A stretch of DNA of 64,000 nt, taken from NCBI GenBank assembly GCA_020881915.1, contig JAJFPB010000008.1, positions 868,001 to 932,000 of the forward strand, read 5' to 3'. This DNA is from Paramyrothecium sp. XJ0827 (taxonomy: Eukaryota > Ascomycota > Sordariomycetes > Hypocreales > Stachybotryaceae). The translations under genes were made by a program, and so were the position numbers. Positions 44,956-57,693 of the stretch are shown piece by piece (within the stretch, counting starts at the first letter, position 1; each line of letters opens with the position of its first letter). Below the pieces are notes generated by a model. That model had not been told where the DNA came from. It saw nothing but the letters and a program-made list of their open reading frames with translations, and did no database searches.

Positions 44956-47786
44956 CTTGATGATGAATGTCTTGTATAGTTCCGAGAAGGAGAGAAACTT
45001 CGGGACCGTGTTGGGGTTTGTGGATTATTGGTTCAACGAGAAAATGAATGATAGAACCAGCTACCGAGTCGTCAAGGACAGATTAGGCGTAAGGCGCAAA
45101 AACCGTTAATCAAAAGAACAGTGAAGATGAACGACGGTGCTACCAAGCAAAGCAAGCCAGTGCTTTTGAGACACACGAATTAGAAGCGAAAGGAAAGGAG
45201 GGTGGGAAGAGGGCCAGATGGGTTGGTTGGGTGAGTGGTGTAAAACGAAGTATGGAAGTGGGACGAAGGCACGTTTTAATGCTTGCGAGCGACGAGCTTC
45301 ACGCATGAGGCATGCCAGCATAAACAGGCTGAGTCCGGAAGCAGTACGGCTTAAGGATCAAGTGTCGCAGGTCCCGTATACTAGCGACATGCAGCCAGTA
45401 CCCCTTCCGACAAGAAGACGCTAGGATTTGAGTTCAGACGATCTACGTGCCCTGGAGAGTCCGGAATCTGCTGCACAGAACTGGGTGCCAAGGCTGGCCA
45501 TGCTCCCTCTGACAGGCGGCATGCGGTAACCAGAAGAGGTGCGCAACCCTTGGTACACGAGTAATCCGGGCCTCTGGTTGGACAGTGGTTGGGCAGGTTG
45601 CCTGTTAGGGTAATAATGAGAAGGGACGGAGGTGTTTCGTTTGGGCGCCGCGAGGCAGCCCTCACCGCGGCGAGGAAGGGTGTTGAAACAGACGACGTGG
45701 GTCTAGGAAAGGACGATATAGCAGGTTCCGAAGCTGGTGCCGCGCCGGGGTGGTGAGAAGGCTGGGGGGGGAACGTGGACCCATGACCGGGCCACAGAGC
45801 GTCCGACCACCCCCGAAACGCTGCTGATACACGGGGCCTCGCAAGACCCCCGTTTCGGGGCCGCCACCGTGCTGAGCTCCGGCAAGGGTGGACCAATGGG
45901 CGCTCGAGGCGACGGGGCTCGACTGGAGCTGTAGCCACGGCAATGCGTTTCTTCACCCAAGCAAGTAAGCCGGGTCGTGTCTCGTGGCAATGACGATACC
46001 GTGGCCGCAACCTCTTTCGTCCGGTCCCATGTCAGGAGCTGCAGCAGCAAAACGGACGGGCCAAAGGATCGCGTGCGGGCTTTCGTCCCCCATGCTGTAG
46101 ATTCAGTTGAGACCCTGCCCAGGGCTGGAAACGGGAAGGGGGGGGGGGCCTTTTCTGGACGGTTGACTGATACAGGTGTGATCGTCGAGGTTGACGCCGG
46201 GCGACTGGCTTGTGACAATGCCGCCACCTTGCAGCGGGCCATTGAAGGCGTGGCGCCATCCCGCAGCGAATGGCGATTGGCAATTGCGGTTTGGTGTTTG
46301 ATGCAGGTACAGAAATCAGCGAGCAGGTTTGCGTGTCGGGATGGTCCAAGGGGTGTTTTCTGGAAGATTGCAAGTCCACAAGGTACTGTAGGTACCTACG
46401 CCGTGATTCAAACGGAGGGCTTGCCTGAGGTGCGAATCCTCAAACGCTGCAGGTGCCCTTGAAGCATCACGTACTTTCCGGCTCCCCCTTCTCCCTACTT
46501 CCTTTTCCCTTCTTCGGCCATTATTACTGAATGCTTACCTGACCTTATCTTAAACTTTATCGACACATTATCCCCAAAGGTCCCTGGTCTATACTCGAGC
46601 TGTTATGATATACCTTGCCTACCTTACTTCACATTACTCCCTTACCTGCTCTCCCTTCGTCTTCCTCATTCTCTTACACGGCGGTTAACCTCCATAACTC
46701 CTTACCGGCGTACCATAAGCACACTTCATACGTCGAAGTCAGGATTGGTCACGGTCCACATTCCATCAACCTTACCAACTTCGACCTCACGTCCGACCTC
46801 TGCAGGCGTTGCTGTCACGGCAGACACCTAAACAGGGATGTTGTCTGCCTACCGAGCCGCATCGTCTAATCGCCATTTCCATATTCCTTGCCGCCGGTCG
46901 CTTTGCGCTTCCGTGCGTCGTCACCACCTCTCGTCTTTTTTCTCTCTCTCTTGCTATAGGATGAAAACAGCCCAGATTCGGCCTCCCCTGACTGGACATA
47001 AGGCCTCCTCCATCGGCTCATCCAGGCGCGTTCAAGGCGGGACATCTGACCAATTAGCATGTATATTTGAAACATCTAACTTGTCGGTGAAAGATGCTCT
47101 AGCCTTCAGCGTGATTTCGCCCACAACCCTCACTATTGTTCGGGAACAGAACCAGCCAATGCTCCTGTCGGCAACGGCAGGAATCCTTCAACTTTTTGTT
47201 GTCCAAATCTTATAATTTCGGAAGAAGGATCCCTAATCTGGACGAACATGGCTGCTTTAGCCTACGTCTTTGCTAAGTTAGGCGCTGAAGCAGATAGGGA
47301 TCTGCTCAGCTGGTCCTCTCCTCTGCTAGAGCATCCAACGCTAATGACGAGAGATTGCATAACGTGAGCACTGCATGGTTTTATAGCTTGCCATGCAATC
47401 TCACTCTTTTACGGCGTACACTGCTATGTCAACATAGGTCTTAGGTAAGTACATCAGGCTGCCCCGGAGGTGCAGGCAACAACTAAGGTAGCTGAACCAC
47501 TGCCTCACACTATTACTATTGATTTGTTGCTTTAGATATATCGCTATGCTACTCCCTCCACTCTCTTCAGACTTCCTTCTCGCCATCCAACAATACCTCC
47601 ACCTCCAATCATTGGGACAGCGCTCCTTATGTGTCCCCTACATGTGCGTCGTCATCAGTCACTCCCATCATACTAAACGCACTTGAATTTCAAACAATCA
47701 GTGCTTTTCAACCCCTCCGGTTCTACACATGATATGCGTAGCAATGTTCCTGCTTATCTGAGCTGCGATGTATGGACAGACTCTAT
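44956..47786. other. 2.8 kb gene-poor region upstream of the RDS1-like gene
   Basis: Sits between the start of the RDS1-like gene and the stop of the SSD1-like gene. Frames at 45381-46010 (-) and 45977-46462 (+) overlap and have no recognisable domain. A G run is at 46137-46147. GGTACC-family motifs occur near 46380-46400 and 46604-46625. The segment 47170-47780 is A+T-rich. The size fits a long stress-gene promoter, though a small unrecognised gene cannot be excluded. Confidence 0.45.
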
Positions 47787-50700
47787 TTACAAGGCATAGG
47801 GGTTCAGGGAACGGATGGTCAGGCAACTGTGAAGTAAGATTAGCTTGTGGTCTTGAAAACCGCAGTGCAGATTCGATTAGCCAGGGAACTTACGGTGGAC
47901 TCTTGGTCAAGTCTGTCTTCAGAATGATTGGCACCCTGGTCATCTCCGTAACGTCCTGAATATACTCCCCATCCTCCTCGCGCAACTTGAAAAGCTTGAG
48001 GTACTTCTCCTTGTTTGTCAAGCGAGTTTCCAAGGCATCCGTAACGGGTACCTTTGAATCGGATCGAGTACGGTGCAGCGTGCCGGCGTTGGCCGATGAG
48101 CGGGTCGGCGAGCCGGGAACACTTTGTGTGGGGCGCTCTGCCAGCGAAGCTCCCGCCATTGCCTCCGTAATGTCTGAGTTGTTGTCGTCATCGTCGTCGA
48201 AGAGCGCATCGACATCATCGGTTGAAATGGTGCCGGTCTCTGTCTGCTTGCGGGCTGCCTCCTCCCGCTCTTTCCTGGCTCGTTCAGCCTCCTCAGCCTG
48301 ACGAGCTGCCGCCATGGCGTTGTTCATCCTCTGAGAAGCTGCTGCCTTCGGTCTCTCGTCCTCGGGGACATAGGCTGAGCTTGGGACACCCTTCTCCCAG
48401 TACAGCTCCAGAACTCTCTTTTCCTTGCGGAACTCGGCCTTCTTGAGAGGCAACTGATCACAGTGCACCCTCTTCTCGAAACCCCACTCGGGAATCAGCA
48501 CATCAAAGGCTGACTCATAGACGCAAAGGACAATACCCTCGGCAATGAGGTCACCGTTCACTTCCTGTCTCTTCTTGTCCATGGTACGGCAAGCCTCAAT
48601 GTGAATGCTCTGGTCCTGGGCATTCTGTGCGGAGTCCTTCTTGATGTTGCACGACTCCACAGTCTTGACCAGACTCTCCAAGTCTTCAGTGTACTCAATG
48701 GCGCCCTCCGAGAGTACGGCCTCCAGCTGGCGATGTACGATGATGTCTGCATATCGACGAGTAGGACTGGTAAAGTGGGTGTAAACGGGGACATTGAGGG
48801 CATAATGGGGCCAGAGAGTCTTAGCAGTCTTGCCAGCAATAAAGTACTTAGCACGCTGCATAGACTTGTGCACTAGTGTCTCCATGCCCTTGCGGAGGTC
48901 GCTGTTATCCACCTTAAACAAGCTGTTTTGGAGCGCACCGCTGCTGCTCGAATCAATGTCGTAGCCAAGCGCTGTCATGCGATCCACGAACGTCTGAAGG
49001 CGTCTAGGGCTAGGGGGGTTCTGGCGACGAAGCAGTGCCAGTTCAGGCAGTCCTTCAGCAAGGCGCTGGGCGACATAAGCATTAGCCTTGTGCATGAGCT
49101 CCTCCACAAGCTCCAGGGCGTCGGTTGAGTCAAACAAATTCTCCTGGACCGGATTGTTCTCGTCATCAATCTGCTGCAGAAGACGCAGAGGTGCGATAGG
49201 CTCGCCGCCAGCACCAAGACGAGCTTCTCGGAACTTTTGGGTCACTGCATTCAAAATTTGGATCGTTTTGGCAGGGACGGCTGGGTTGTTGAAGGAAGAT
49301 GGCTCGTTAAGTGCATTATCGATGTCCTTAAGTGAAACCTTGCCACTGCTCTTGACGATACTTCGTCCAACCCAGGTGTCACCCTCAGCAACAGAGCCAT
49401 TATGAGGATTGACGGTGAAAACAACACTGACTGTGAGGCGCTCTTGGTCAGGGGTTAAAGAGCAGACCTCAGTTGACAGCTTAGAGGGTAGAAGCGCGCA
49501 GAAGCGGTTCAGGAGTTGCACGGAAGTGCCACGCTTCTTAGCCTCACGATCAACCAGCGAGTTAGGCTTCACAAAATGAGTAACATCAGGAATATGGACG
49601 GCGATGTCAATCTTGCCATCCGATCGATTCTTGACGTGGACGGCGTTTCCTAACTCCGCACCGCCATTGAAATCGATGGTGAATGCCTGCTCCTCGCGGA
49701 AATCGCGTCGGGCAGAAAGGGAAGCCTCGTCCTCCTTGGCCAGCGACCAATCCTGCAGGCCAACGCTCCTCAAAACGGCATCAGAAAACTCGTCAGACGC
49801 AAAGTTGTTGTCGCGCAACAGGGCATCAGTCTCCACCTTAAGGTCACCCATGCGTCCAAGCTGCTCCACGAGAGTGCCGAAAGGATGAAGAGAGGTGATT
49901 GGCCATCGCTTGATGCATGCCACAAAGATGCGGTCCGCGTAGTCTTGGTGCTTCTCTACAAAATCACGAGGAGCCTGTTCCGTAGGGATGGCAATAAGAG
50001 GTACGCGCTTGTCGGTAGGCTTAAACCAGACAATCTTCGGCTTCTCGTTCTGGCGAGAATCATGGTGACGGTTGTTGCCACCATCGCGGGCAACTCTCTC
50101 GGCTTCCTGCTTTTCTTTGGTAGCCTGGCTGCTCGGACGGAGCAGACCAAGGGTACCCGAGAACATCTGACCAGCAACACGCTCGATGACAGCCACAACG
50201 TGACCGGCGTAGAGGGGCTTCTGCTCGTCGGAAATTTCCTCCTCCTCCACAAGGAGAAGGCTCTGACCCTCGACTTCAACGTCATCGTTCTTCTTTTGTG
50301 TAGGACGCTGGCGCAGACTGCCACGTCGGCGGATGCCTCCCTCAGAGGGATTGCCATCGTCGTTACCTGCGCTCTGGCTGCCCTGGTTGGTTGAGCCAGA
50401 TCGCGTGTCGGTGATATCCTTACGCTTCTTTTTCTCTTCCTTTTCTCGTTTCTGGCCCCATACCTCGTCGACGTCGAGAAGCTCTATGGCAACAAGATCG
50501 CCCTCGAGGGCACGGTTTCGATCCTTGGAGCCACAGATAAAGATATCGGCATCAAGTAGTCCGTCCTGGGTGGTAACATATGCATCGCTTCGGTTCTTCT
50601 TGTTGACACGGAGGATACCGGAAACGAGCTGGCCGTCACCCAAAAGGGCGGGGAGAGAGGCCTGTGGAAGGTAGGGGGTGAAGAGAGTCTTTCGTTGTTG

Positions 50701-52119
50701 CTGTTGTTGTTGGCCGCCAAGCTGACCAGCATGCTGAGAGGTCTGAAGACCCTGGAACTGCTGGCCGCTGAGCTGAGCCGCCTGTAGAGCCTGAAGCTGG
50801 CTCAATTGCATAGGGTTGAGCTGCTGGCCATACATCTGCGGCATCATCATCTGGCCCGGCAGGCCCATAACCTGGGGTTGGTTGGGGTTGTACTGGAACC
50901 CTCCAATGGATGAAATGGATTGATTGATTGAGCCGCGAGACCTGTGGCCAGGCTGGAAGCCTTGACTCTGGTTCCCGGGATTTGCTTGGTCTTGGTTCTG
51001 ACCCTGGTTACGCCAGTTGCCCTCGAAATTTCGTGAGCCAGTACGAGCGTGGCCCTGGGCACTGCCCCGCCGCTGGAAGTCACCTCCGTCGCCAGTGGCA
51101 CTGAAGGAGCCGCCGCGAGCAGAGGAACCGCCGCGGCCGTTGACCGCCATACTCTGGCTGCGGCCGTGACCGCCACGACCACCACGGTTCGAGCCTTGGG
51201 CCACAGGTACGTCGAGGCTACCAGTAGGCTTATTCTCGTCTTCACTTTTGTCGACGGGGGAGGCGCTCGGGCCGGGAAACTGAAAGTTATTCGTGGTTCG
51301 CTTCTGTTGGGCAACCTCAGCGGCCTTCTTGGCATCAGCCAAGGCTAACGAGTGTCGCCGCTGGTGCCCACCACCAGAGCCACTGCCACCACCACGGCCA
51401 CCACGGCCGCCAGTATTCTCGCGTCCATGTCCTGGAGCTTCGAAGTTGCCGAAGGCAGAGTTGGAAGAGCCGGAAGAAGGAGCGGGTGGTGGTCCCATGC
51501 CCATGTTAGGCAGAGCCGATTGATTACGGCGATGTGATACGGGTTGGGCGGGAGGGCCCATCGAAACGGCCTGCTGAGGCACTTGGTTGGGGAATTGGAA
51601 GGCAGGCTGGGGCATATTGCCCATGGACTGCAAAGGATTGAAGGCACCGGGGCCGATGGGCTGGCCGGGTGCCAGCATACCCATGTTGACATACTGCTGG
51701 TGAGTAGCTTGGATCTGCTGTTGCTGCTGTTGCAACAGCTCGATCTGCTGCTGGATTGCCAACTGTTCCACTACACGAGAAGAGCTGTCAGTACGTGGCG
51801 ATGGAAGGGGGACTGTCATCGGCAACGTATTGTTGGGGTCAGGGGAAGACGTGGGGTCGGAGTGTGGGGGAGCTGGTGATGGAATGGCATCGAGCAAAGC
51901 AGCCGCCCGGCCAAAGATAAGGAGATGAGTTCACGACTTACTTCCAGGGTTGGCAAACATGCTCACCAGCGGGGTCAATTCAGATGGACTGCGACGGTGC
52001 GCAATGTGCAGCCTGCGTCCAGCCGGGCCAGGAACGCCGGCAGCGGATGGCTGCTGAGGGGCCTGCTGCTGTGGCGCCTGCTGCGGCGCTGCTTGTTGCT
52101 GCTGCTGCTGCTGCTCCAT
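47787..52119 (-). CDS. SSD1: Ssd1-like RNA-binding translational repressor (RNB fold)
   Basis: Three exons on the minus strand, 52119-51942, 51770-47894 and 47826-47787, give 1364 residues. It begins with a glutamine tract (MEQQQQQQQ, CAG-type repeats at 52090-52116); residues 1-400 are disordered and Gln/Asn/Gly-rich, with RGG-like repeats. Cold-shock/S1-like domains lie around 420-700 and an RNB domain around 750-1090 (VHIPDVTHFVKP, then FTSPTRRYADIIVHRQLEAVL). At residues 757-770 the usual catalytic aspartates of RNB nucleases are replaced (TIDFNGGAELGNAVH), as known for Ssd1. The last exon gives CLTIRSLNPYAL, typical of fungal Ssd1. Ssd1 binds mRNAs for cell-wall proteins and is controlled by the NDR kinase Cbk1. 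Repeated His-x-Arg-Arg-x-Ser/Asn sequences (HRRSPSE near 45, HRRNQSA, HQRRHSL) look like Cbk1 sites. Confidence 0.94.
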
Positions 52120-52934
52120 GGCGGGCAAGCAGATGGGTGAAGGGCACGTCGGGTGCGGGCAATGATGAGACGACGCTCTTGGGATGACTGGATTCCCGCG
52201 TTGCGATGGGGTGAGGCGAGGAGGCGGAAGGCGGGCTGATCCAGGTTAAGATGGAGATGGTGACACGACTGCTGGGTTGTCGGGACAGATTTTGTCAAAA
52301 GGAGGGTAGATGCGACGGAGAGATATGCGGGCTCGGCAGAGCCAAGGAGCGTGGGATGAAGAAGTCGGCCGTAAGGCGAGTGTTGCAGGATGGCGAGAAA
52401 TGAAGGCACAGATAGATGGGAAAGTCCAGCTCCAGGCCACAGGAGGGTGGACGAAGGAGGATGTGTGATGATATTGTAATGGGAGATGGAAGCAAGGTCC
52501 AGAGGTCAGACGTTGCCTCTTGGGGGAAGCTGGGGCAGGGCACGGCAAGGCAAGCAAAGGTAAGTCGGGGTTCCAGGTGGTAGCAAGGAGCACTGACGCT
52601 TACGATTCCCTCTTCGCTAGCTGTTAGCGTGCTAGCGCAGGTTTGGTTACGAAGCGGGCCAACCCACCGGCGGCGAAACATTGGCCCCATCCCCGGGGGG
52701 GGGGGTCGCAGTAGGTACCTCCCGCTGGAGGGGAACCGCACTTTCAAAGGGGGAGAAAGATGAGGACCTGGATGTACAGCTGATTGGAAGCCGCAGGTCA
52801 GGTAAAATTTGATGAAACGGATTGCGGGCAGCACGGGACGATACGCCCTTGAGAATTTTGTGTGCACACGAGTCTGAAAATTACCTTATGGTAGTCAGTG
52901 GCTAAGCGATCAATGTCCTGAGTTCACAATTGGG

Positions 52935-52979
52935 TCAAGGTACGGCAAGGTACCTACATAAAAGTAAGGTAGTACTTGG
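52935..52979. repeat. GGTACGGCAAGGTACC-type element
   Basis: Contains CAAGGTAC twice, then CTTACTTT-complement and AAGTAAGGTAGTACTTGG, in the same short-repeat family as the other intergenic elements. Confidence 0.45.
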
Positions 52980-55330
52980 ATGCGGCAACCACAAAGATCT
53001 ACCGTGCCGTACCAGGCACTTATTGTGGCTGTAGCTCAGGTGGGCGGTACTTTTAGAAAGGAATTCTGGGGTGCGCTGTGGTATAAGCCACGACCAAAGC
53101 CTACCTGAGCTACGTAACCTACCAAGTAACTATCGCCCCCATGAAGGTAAGCTAAGCAAGCTTGTGAGAGTGATTGTCGTTTCTTACCATACCTTGGTTA
53201 AGAATAGACATCATCAGGAGCAAAGTGATGTAAGCCACGCCGAATAAGGGAGCGCTCAGGATTCTGCACATAACTGAGCGCGCGTCTGCACAGACGCCGG
53301 TACTCGGGCCTTCGACTACTGGAAACCTGATAACCTGATAACAAGCGCCCAGGTACATCCGTAATTGGGAGATGATCCCACTGGCTTGGCAAAGGAAAAG
53401 AGGGCGGCAAGATCGTGCTCCCGCACAGTAACAAATCTTGACCAGGATATCGAGCTCGCGGACCAAGGCGAAACACCAAAGCTCTCCTTTTGCTAGGTGT
53501 TGTGAGACAGGTTGCTCAGGCCAAGAGCCCATATGGGTGGGGTCCAAGGCACTCCGTAGACAGCTCATTTGCGGATGTGGGTGGGTAAATCACCTTGGGA
53601 AGCCATCCAGACCATTAAAGAAGAACGTCTCCAGCGGACCAGGCCCATCCAGACAAGGGGTATCCGGTTGGATGGTGGTGGACTCACGAAGTCGGGGGCC
53701 GCCATTGGACTTCTGAGTAGCGATTCTGCAGAGGAGGGGGGATTCGAGCACCAACCTGCGGCAACGCTAGGGACGTCCCTGTCAAGCGACCTAACGGGTC
53801 CTCCCTTGCTCCCTCAGAACTTTGTCTACCATAGTTCCTTTCTCCCTCATTTCTTTCTTTTTTTTTCTCCGACGTGCATGCAGATGTTATCCCGAGCTTA
53901 GTAGAGTTCTGGGTCCTCGTTTCAACTGTGCTGCATTCCTCCGCATGGATGGGAAAGTCTACATATAAGGCCAAAGGCTAAGGCACATGTTCGATTTTTG
54001 AAGCATGGCTCATCTGTGTGAGTGGCGACGTAAGTATTCGAGCAGTCTCAACTGGATTGGGACCCTGCGCCGGGTGACATGGGCTTTCTCTCCACCGACG
54101 CTACCTCGCAGGTGGTTCACCGGACAGCCCCAGAATATCGAGCCAGGGGGGGGCATCAAAAGGAAAACGGATAGTCTGGGTGGTTTTCCTCCCGGCGTTC
54201 CGCCAATCGGTGTTCTATCGGTGTCCTATCGTGTTGCGCCTCTGCAGTACACATACCTTCACAGCCTAATGTTGGCTTTGGGGCCCTAGATAATAAGGTA
54301 GCTTTTCCAATCAGCACGTCAGTGTCACTCTTGAAGTGAATGACATACGGCAGGCAGGGGCTCCCTTTAGCGCGGGTACCCTAGTCTAACTTTGGGTCCC
54401 AAACTTTCGAAGCTCCCGTGCAGGCTTCTCTCGTTTCAAGCTTCTTTGAAACACAAGCTCGGTAGAGCCAAAGCGCGCACGACCTTGGCTCGGCACAAAG
54501 TTGTTCGCTCGGCTCGAGGACTGGGCTTGGGAGTGCCGGTTCCAGGGAATATTTGTAGAATGCTGATAATGAGACTTTTTGTTCACGATGGGGTTATGGG
54601 CAGTTGGGTTGTGACTATGGTTTGCTTAGTGGTCCCTCAGTAATGGCGCGATGAAGGTTCTCACATTGAAAACTTGTCAATCTAGGCAGGTTCGAATATC
54701 ATGTGTGAGCTCTGCGGCCACTGCGAGATGGCCCTACGTTACATATTGTTGATACTTCTGTGACGGAACGTCATGACTGTAGCACGTCGGGTTTTCGAAA
54801 CTATGTTTCCTAAGACGGCTGGCTGTGCTGACCTACAAAACTATGCAGGTCTCGCTAAAGCATGGGTTATAATGATCTCCCTGCGAAGAATTGGAAGCAA
54901 TGCCGCTGCCATTGTTGGGATCAACCAGTTTAGCAGTATAACTTCAATTGTTGATGACGGCCGATACCGGGCTCAGCTCCATTGGTAGTCAAAACTGAAG
55001 CAAAAGGAGCAATAATACACAAGAAATACATGAAAAGAACAATAGCTAATGATAGGATGACACCTATTTGCTGATGAAGGTACTCATTTGAATTCAAAAT
55101 TCACAAACCTCATCGAGCCCCCATTACCAACAAATATACCAAAGCTTTTGCAGCCCGTTATTCACCAGTCGATGCCCTACCCTGAAGCGAGGAGGTAAGT
55201 TGCGAGCGGTTACAACTGGCCTGCAGCCACAGCTGCAGGTGGCGTGGGGCGCACCTTATCTTGGCCCAGATAAGGCGGCATGTACCCCGATCTCAGTGCA
55301 GCTGGCCCTGAAAACGCAGGGGAACAAGTG

Positions 55331-55413
55331 AAGGTACCTAGCTACCTGGGTACCTCAGTATTGCCAGACCTAAACAAATGGTAGCCTTACTTCGGTAAGG
55401 TATCGCAAGGTTA
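55331..55413. repeat. GGTACC hairpin element upstream of the GLE1-like gene
   Basis: AGGTACC and GGTACCT arms flank TAGCTACCTG, forming a seven-pair hairpin, followed within 60 bases by CTTACTTCGGTAAGG, a second small inverted repeat (CCTTAC/GTAAGG). Confidence 0.6.
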
Positions 55414-55637
55414 GCAGATACATGCCGTGATCGACTCGATGAGCTCAAACGTGCCAGGAGTCTAGAGCTACGAAACACCATACCATCATCAGATTGACGA
55501 CATTCCGCGAAGGGGATCTGCCTCCCTGCTCACCCTTCCTTGTGCTTGCCGATTGATTCAAGCGTCTCACTTTCTGCGCTGTACTTTTCCCGATGGTTTC
55601 TCGATAGCGAAAGTTTTACCTGTGGTCCTGTTCCAGC

Positions 55638-57301
55638 ATGTCGTGGTCCTCGCCAGCGAGAAACGGCCATCCGGCCTCGAGCCCGGAACGACATTCCTTC
55701 TCTCCGTTTCTCACTGAAGACCGGAATAACGAGGACAGTCTCCGCGAGGCACTGGTTGCCGCCCAGGTGGAGCATGAGCGCGTCAGGGCAGCAGCCGTTC
55801 GGGTATACCATCTGCACGAGGTGGAGCAAAGGCGCAAAGAAATCACCGACATGCAGTTGGCGGAGCAAAAGAGACTCGAAGAAGAAGCCCGTCTCGTTGC
55901 CGAAGAGAAGCGACTGCGTGAACTGAAGGCATTGAGCGTTCCGAAACTACCACCCGAGCCCGAGCCCGAGCCTCCACGACCTCAACCTCCCAAGCCTGCA
56001 TCACCACCACCGGAGGCCGCGAAGCCACCGCCAAAGCAAATACCGCCCACAGAGCCTCCAAATGCAGAACAGACCACGAAGCAGCCACCGGCTCAACCGA
56101 GTGCTCCCCTGCCGCCTATCAACCAACCTCCCGCCGTCTCAATCCAGCAGCCTAATGGGATATCTGTTCCACCAGGGCCCTTCGCCAAACAAACCGCATC
56201 ACTAAGTCAGCCAGCCCCCAAACCCAATGGCTTTCCACCACAGCCAGCGGCAGTCTCAAAACAACCCACGGCGGTGGCCGCACCGTCTCGCCAATCAGCT
56301 TTGGTTCATCGGTACAGCCAAATCCACCAAGAGCTGAAGAGCCTGCGTAAAAACCTACAGACCTTGGCGAAGACAGCAGGGCCGCCTTTAAAGGGCCAGC
56401 TTGGAATTTTCAGGAGAGAGATCCGGGTCTCCATCGGCCAACTCACTGGGGGCAAGGGAGCTAACGCCACGCCGGTAAGTCAAGTCTACTATATTTGCCT
56501 AGCATTTCTGACATCCTGCAGATGAACAAAATTACCACTGCTTTGAGGGAAGCACTGAGTGGCCGTGTGCCGAGCCCGCCTGTCGAAGCCAGTTTGTATG
56601 TGCTGGAACCCCGCGAACCGGTGGAGGGCGCAGTGAATAACGAGCCCACCCTGCCTTCGTTGTTCATATATCTTGTCAACATCTGCGCCAAAGGCATTGT
56701 AAACCAATATATCAATGAATGTGGAGCAAATCCAAAAGCTGCAGATCCTATTGGGGTCTTTGCAGCACAAATCTTCTCCATGAAGGAGTTCCACTGGCGA
56801 GGACAGTCGTTGATCGACATCCTGATGGCTAAGTTCAGAGTGGTCTGTCCCATTCTGTTTGGACTCAGAGGCAATGACAAAATGGAAAAAGGGAGACTTG
56901 CGTTGGGCTGGAAGAAAGATGGGCCTGGCTGGGAATCAGAACAAAGCCACAACGATAGAATGACGGGACTTGGTGCAGGCTATGCCTCGCTAGCACTTCG
57001 CGATTTCAGCAAAGCGTCAAAGACGAACCCCTACCCCCCGACGAATTACTGGACGGCACTCGCGGGCCTGGTCAATACACCTCAAGGCGAAGTGTCCAAC
57101 ACGCACTTCGTGGTGCTGAGGGCGATGATTGAGGGGTACGAGCAACGCTTCCTCACTTTCTATGGAAACGCAGGCTTCGCGGCGCTACGCTTGGCGCTCG
57201 TCGAGTTCCCCAAGAAAGCGCCCAAGGACGCCAGTGCTGCGGGATCCCTCACTGCATTGGCAGAAGTCCTACGAAGCGAGGCAGGTCTGGTATTTGGATG
57301 A
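55638..57301 (+). CDS. GLE1: Gle1-like mRNA export factor
   Basis: Nuclear-pore-associated activator of the DEAD-box helicase Dbp5, needed for release of exported mRNPs; also acts in translation. Two exons, 55638-56474 and 56522-57301, with a 47-base intron (GTAAGT donor, CTGCAG acceptor, phase 0), give 538 residues, the same size as yeast Gle1. A coiled coil spans about residues 35-105 (Glu/Arg/Leu-rich), followed by a proline-rich linker (110-225). The GLE1 domain (240-535) has HRYSQIHQELKSLRKNL and LPSLFIYLVNICAKGIVNQYINECG. It also has IGVFAAQIFSMKEFHW, CPILFG and MTGLGAGYASLALRDFSK. The start is the only ATG ahead of the conserved region with a plausible context. Confidence 0.95.
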
Positions 57302-57693
57302 AAGGATAGCCGGCGAAACGTGGATAGGACATGTGTGTATATATATAGGGCTGGCGTCTGGATGGAACGGATCCCGGCCAGTTTTTCATGGCGTGGCGCG
57401 GATCTGATTTGCATGGCAGGTGTTCCCGGCTTCATGGTTTTTGGAATATTTGGAAAAGTGGACATATTGTTCTATTCTTGAGGTACCGAGCAACTCTTAG
57501 AAAAAGAAAGAAAGCCTATACATGCGCGGTCGCGCGATTTCGACGACAAAATGATCCCATTCCCAAACCCCATGTACTCCGTTCCCTCGTGATCACAAAG
57601 GAGTCCCCTTGCCCCCAACAGCTTACTAGAGGAGCGGGAGTAGGGCCAGGCCGCTCCCACCTCGTAAAAAATACTTGTAGACAGATGCGCACG
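57302..57693. other. Convergent gap between GLE1 and TLG1 genes
   Basis: Just under 400 bases holding both 3' ends; T-rich and A-rich runs near 57470-57515 and a short AT dinucleotide run near 57340. No gene is seen. Confidence 0.5.

Larger units (their letters stand above)
52120..55637. other. 3.5 kb intergenic region between SSD1-like and GLE1-like genes
   Basis: The largest internal gap. The first 800 bases, read on the minus strand, are pyrimidine-rich and probably the SSD1 leader and promoter. GGTACC-family elements occur at 52710, 52935-52979, 53100-53150 and 55331-55413. The 54650-55130 part is A+T-richer. Short open frames show no domain. No gene is recognised. Confidence 0.5.

Noticed and set aside
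45381..46462. Overlapping open frames of 209 and 161 residues on opposite strands
   Set aside because: The DNA is G+C-rich, so stops are scarce. No domain, splice pattern or start context supports either frame.
51771..51897. Alternative SSD1 start at 51897 (MLDAIPSPAPP)
   Set aside because: This sequence is intron between exon 1 and exon 2. Splicing at GTAAGT and CGTGTAG joins NPG to MEQLAIQQQ as in the family.
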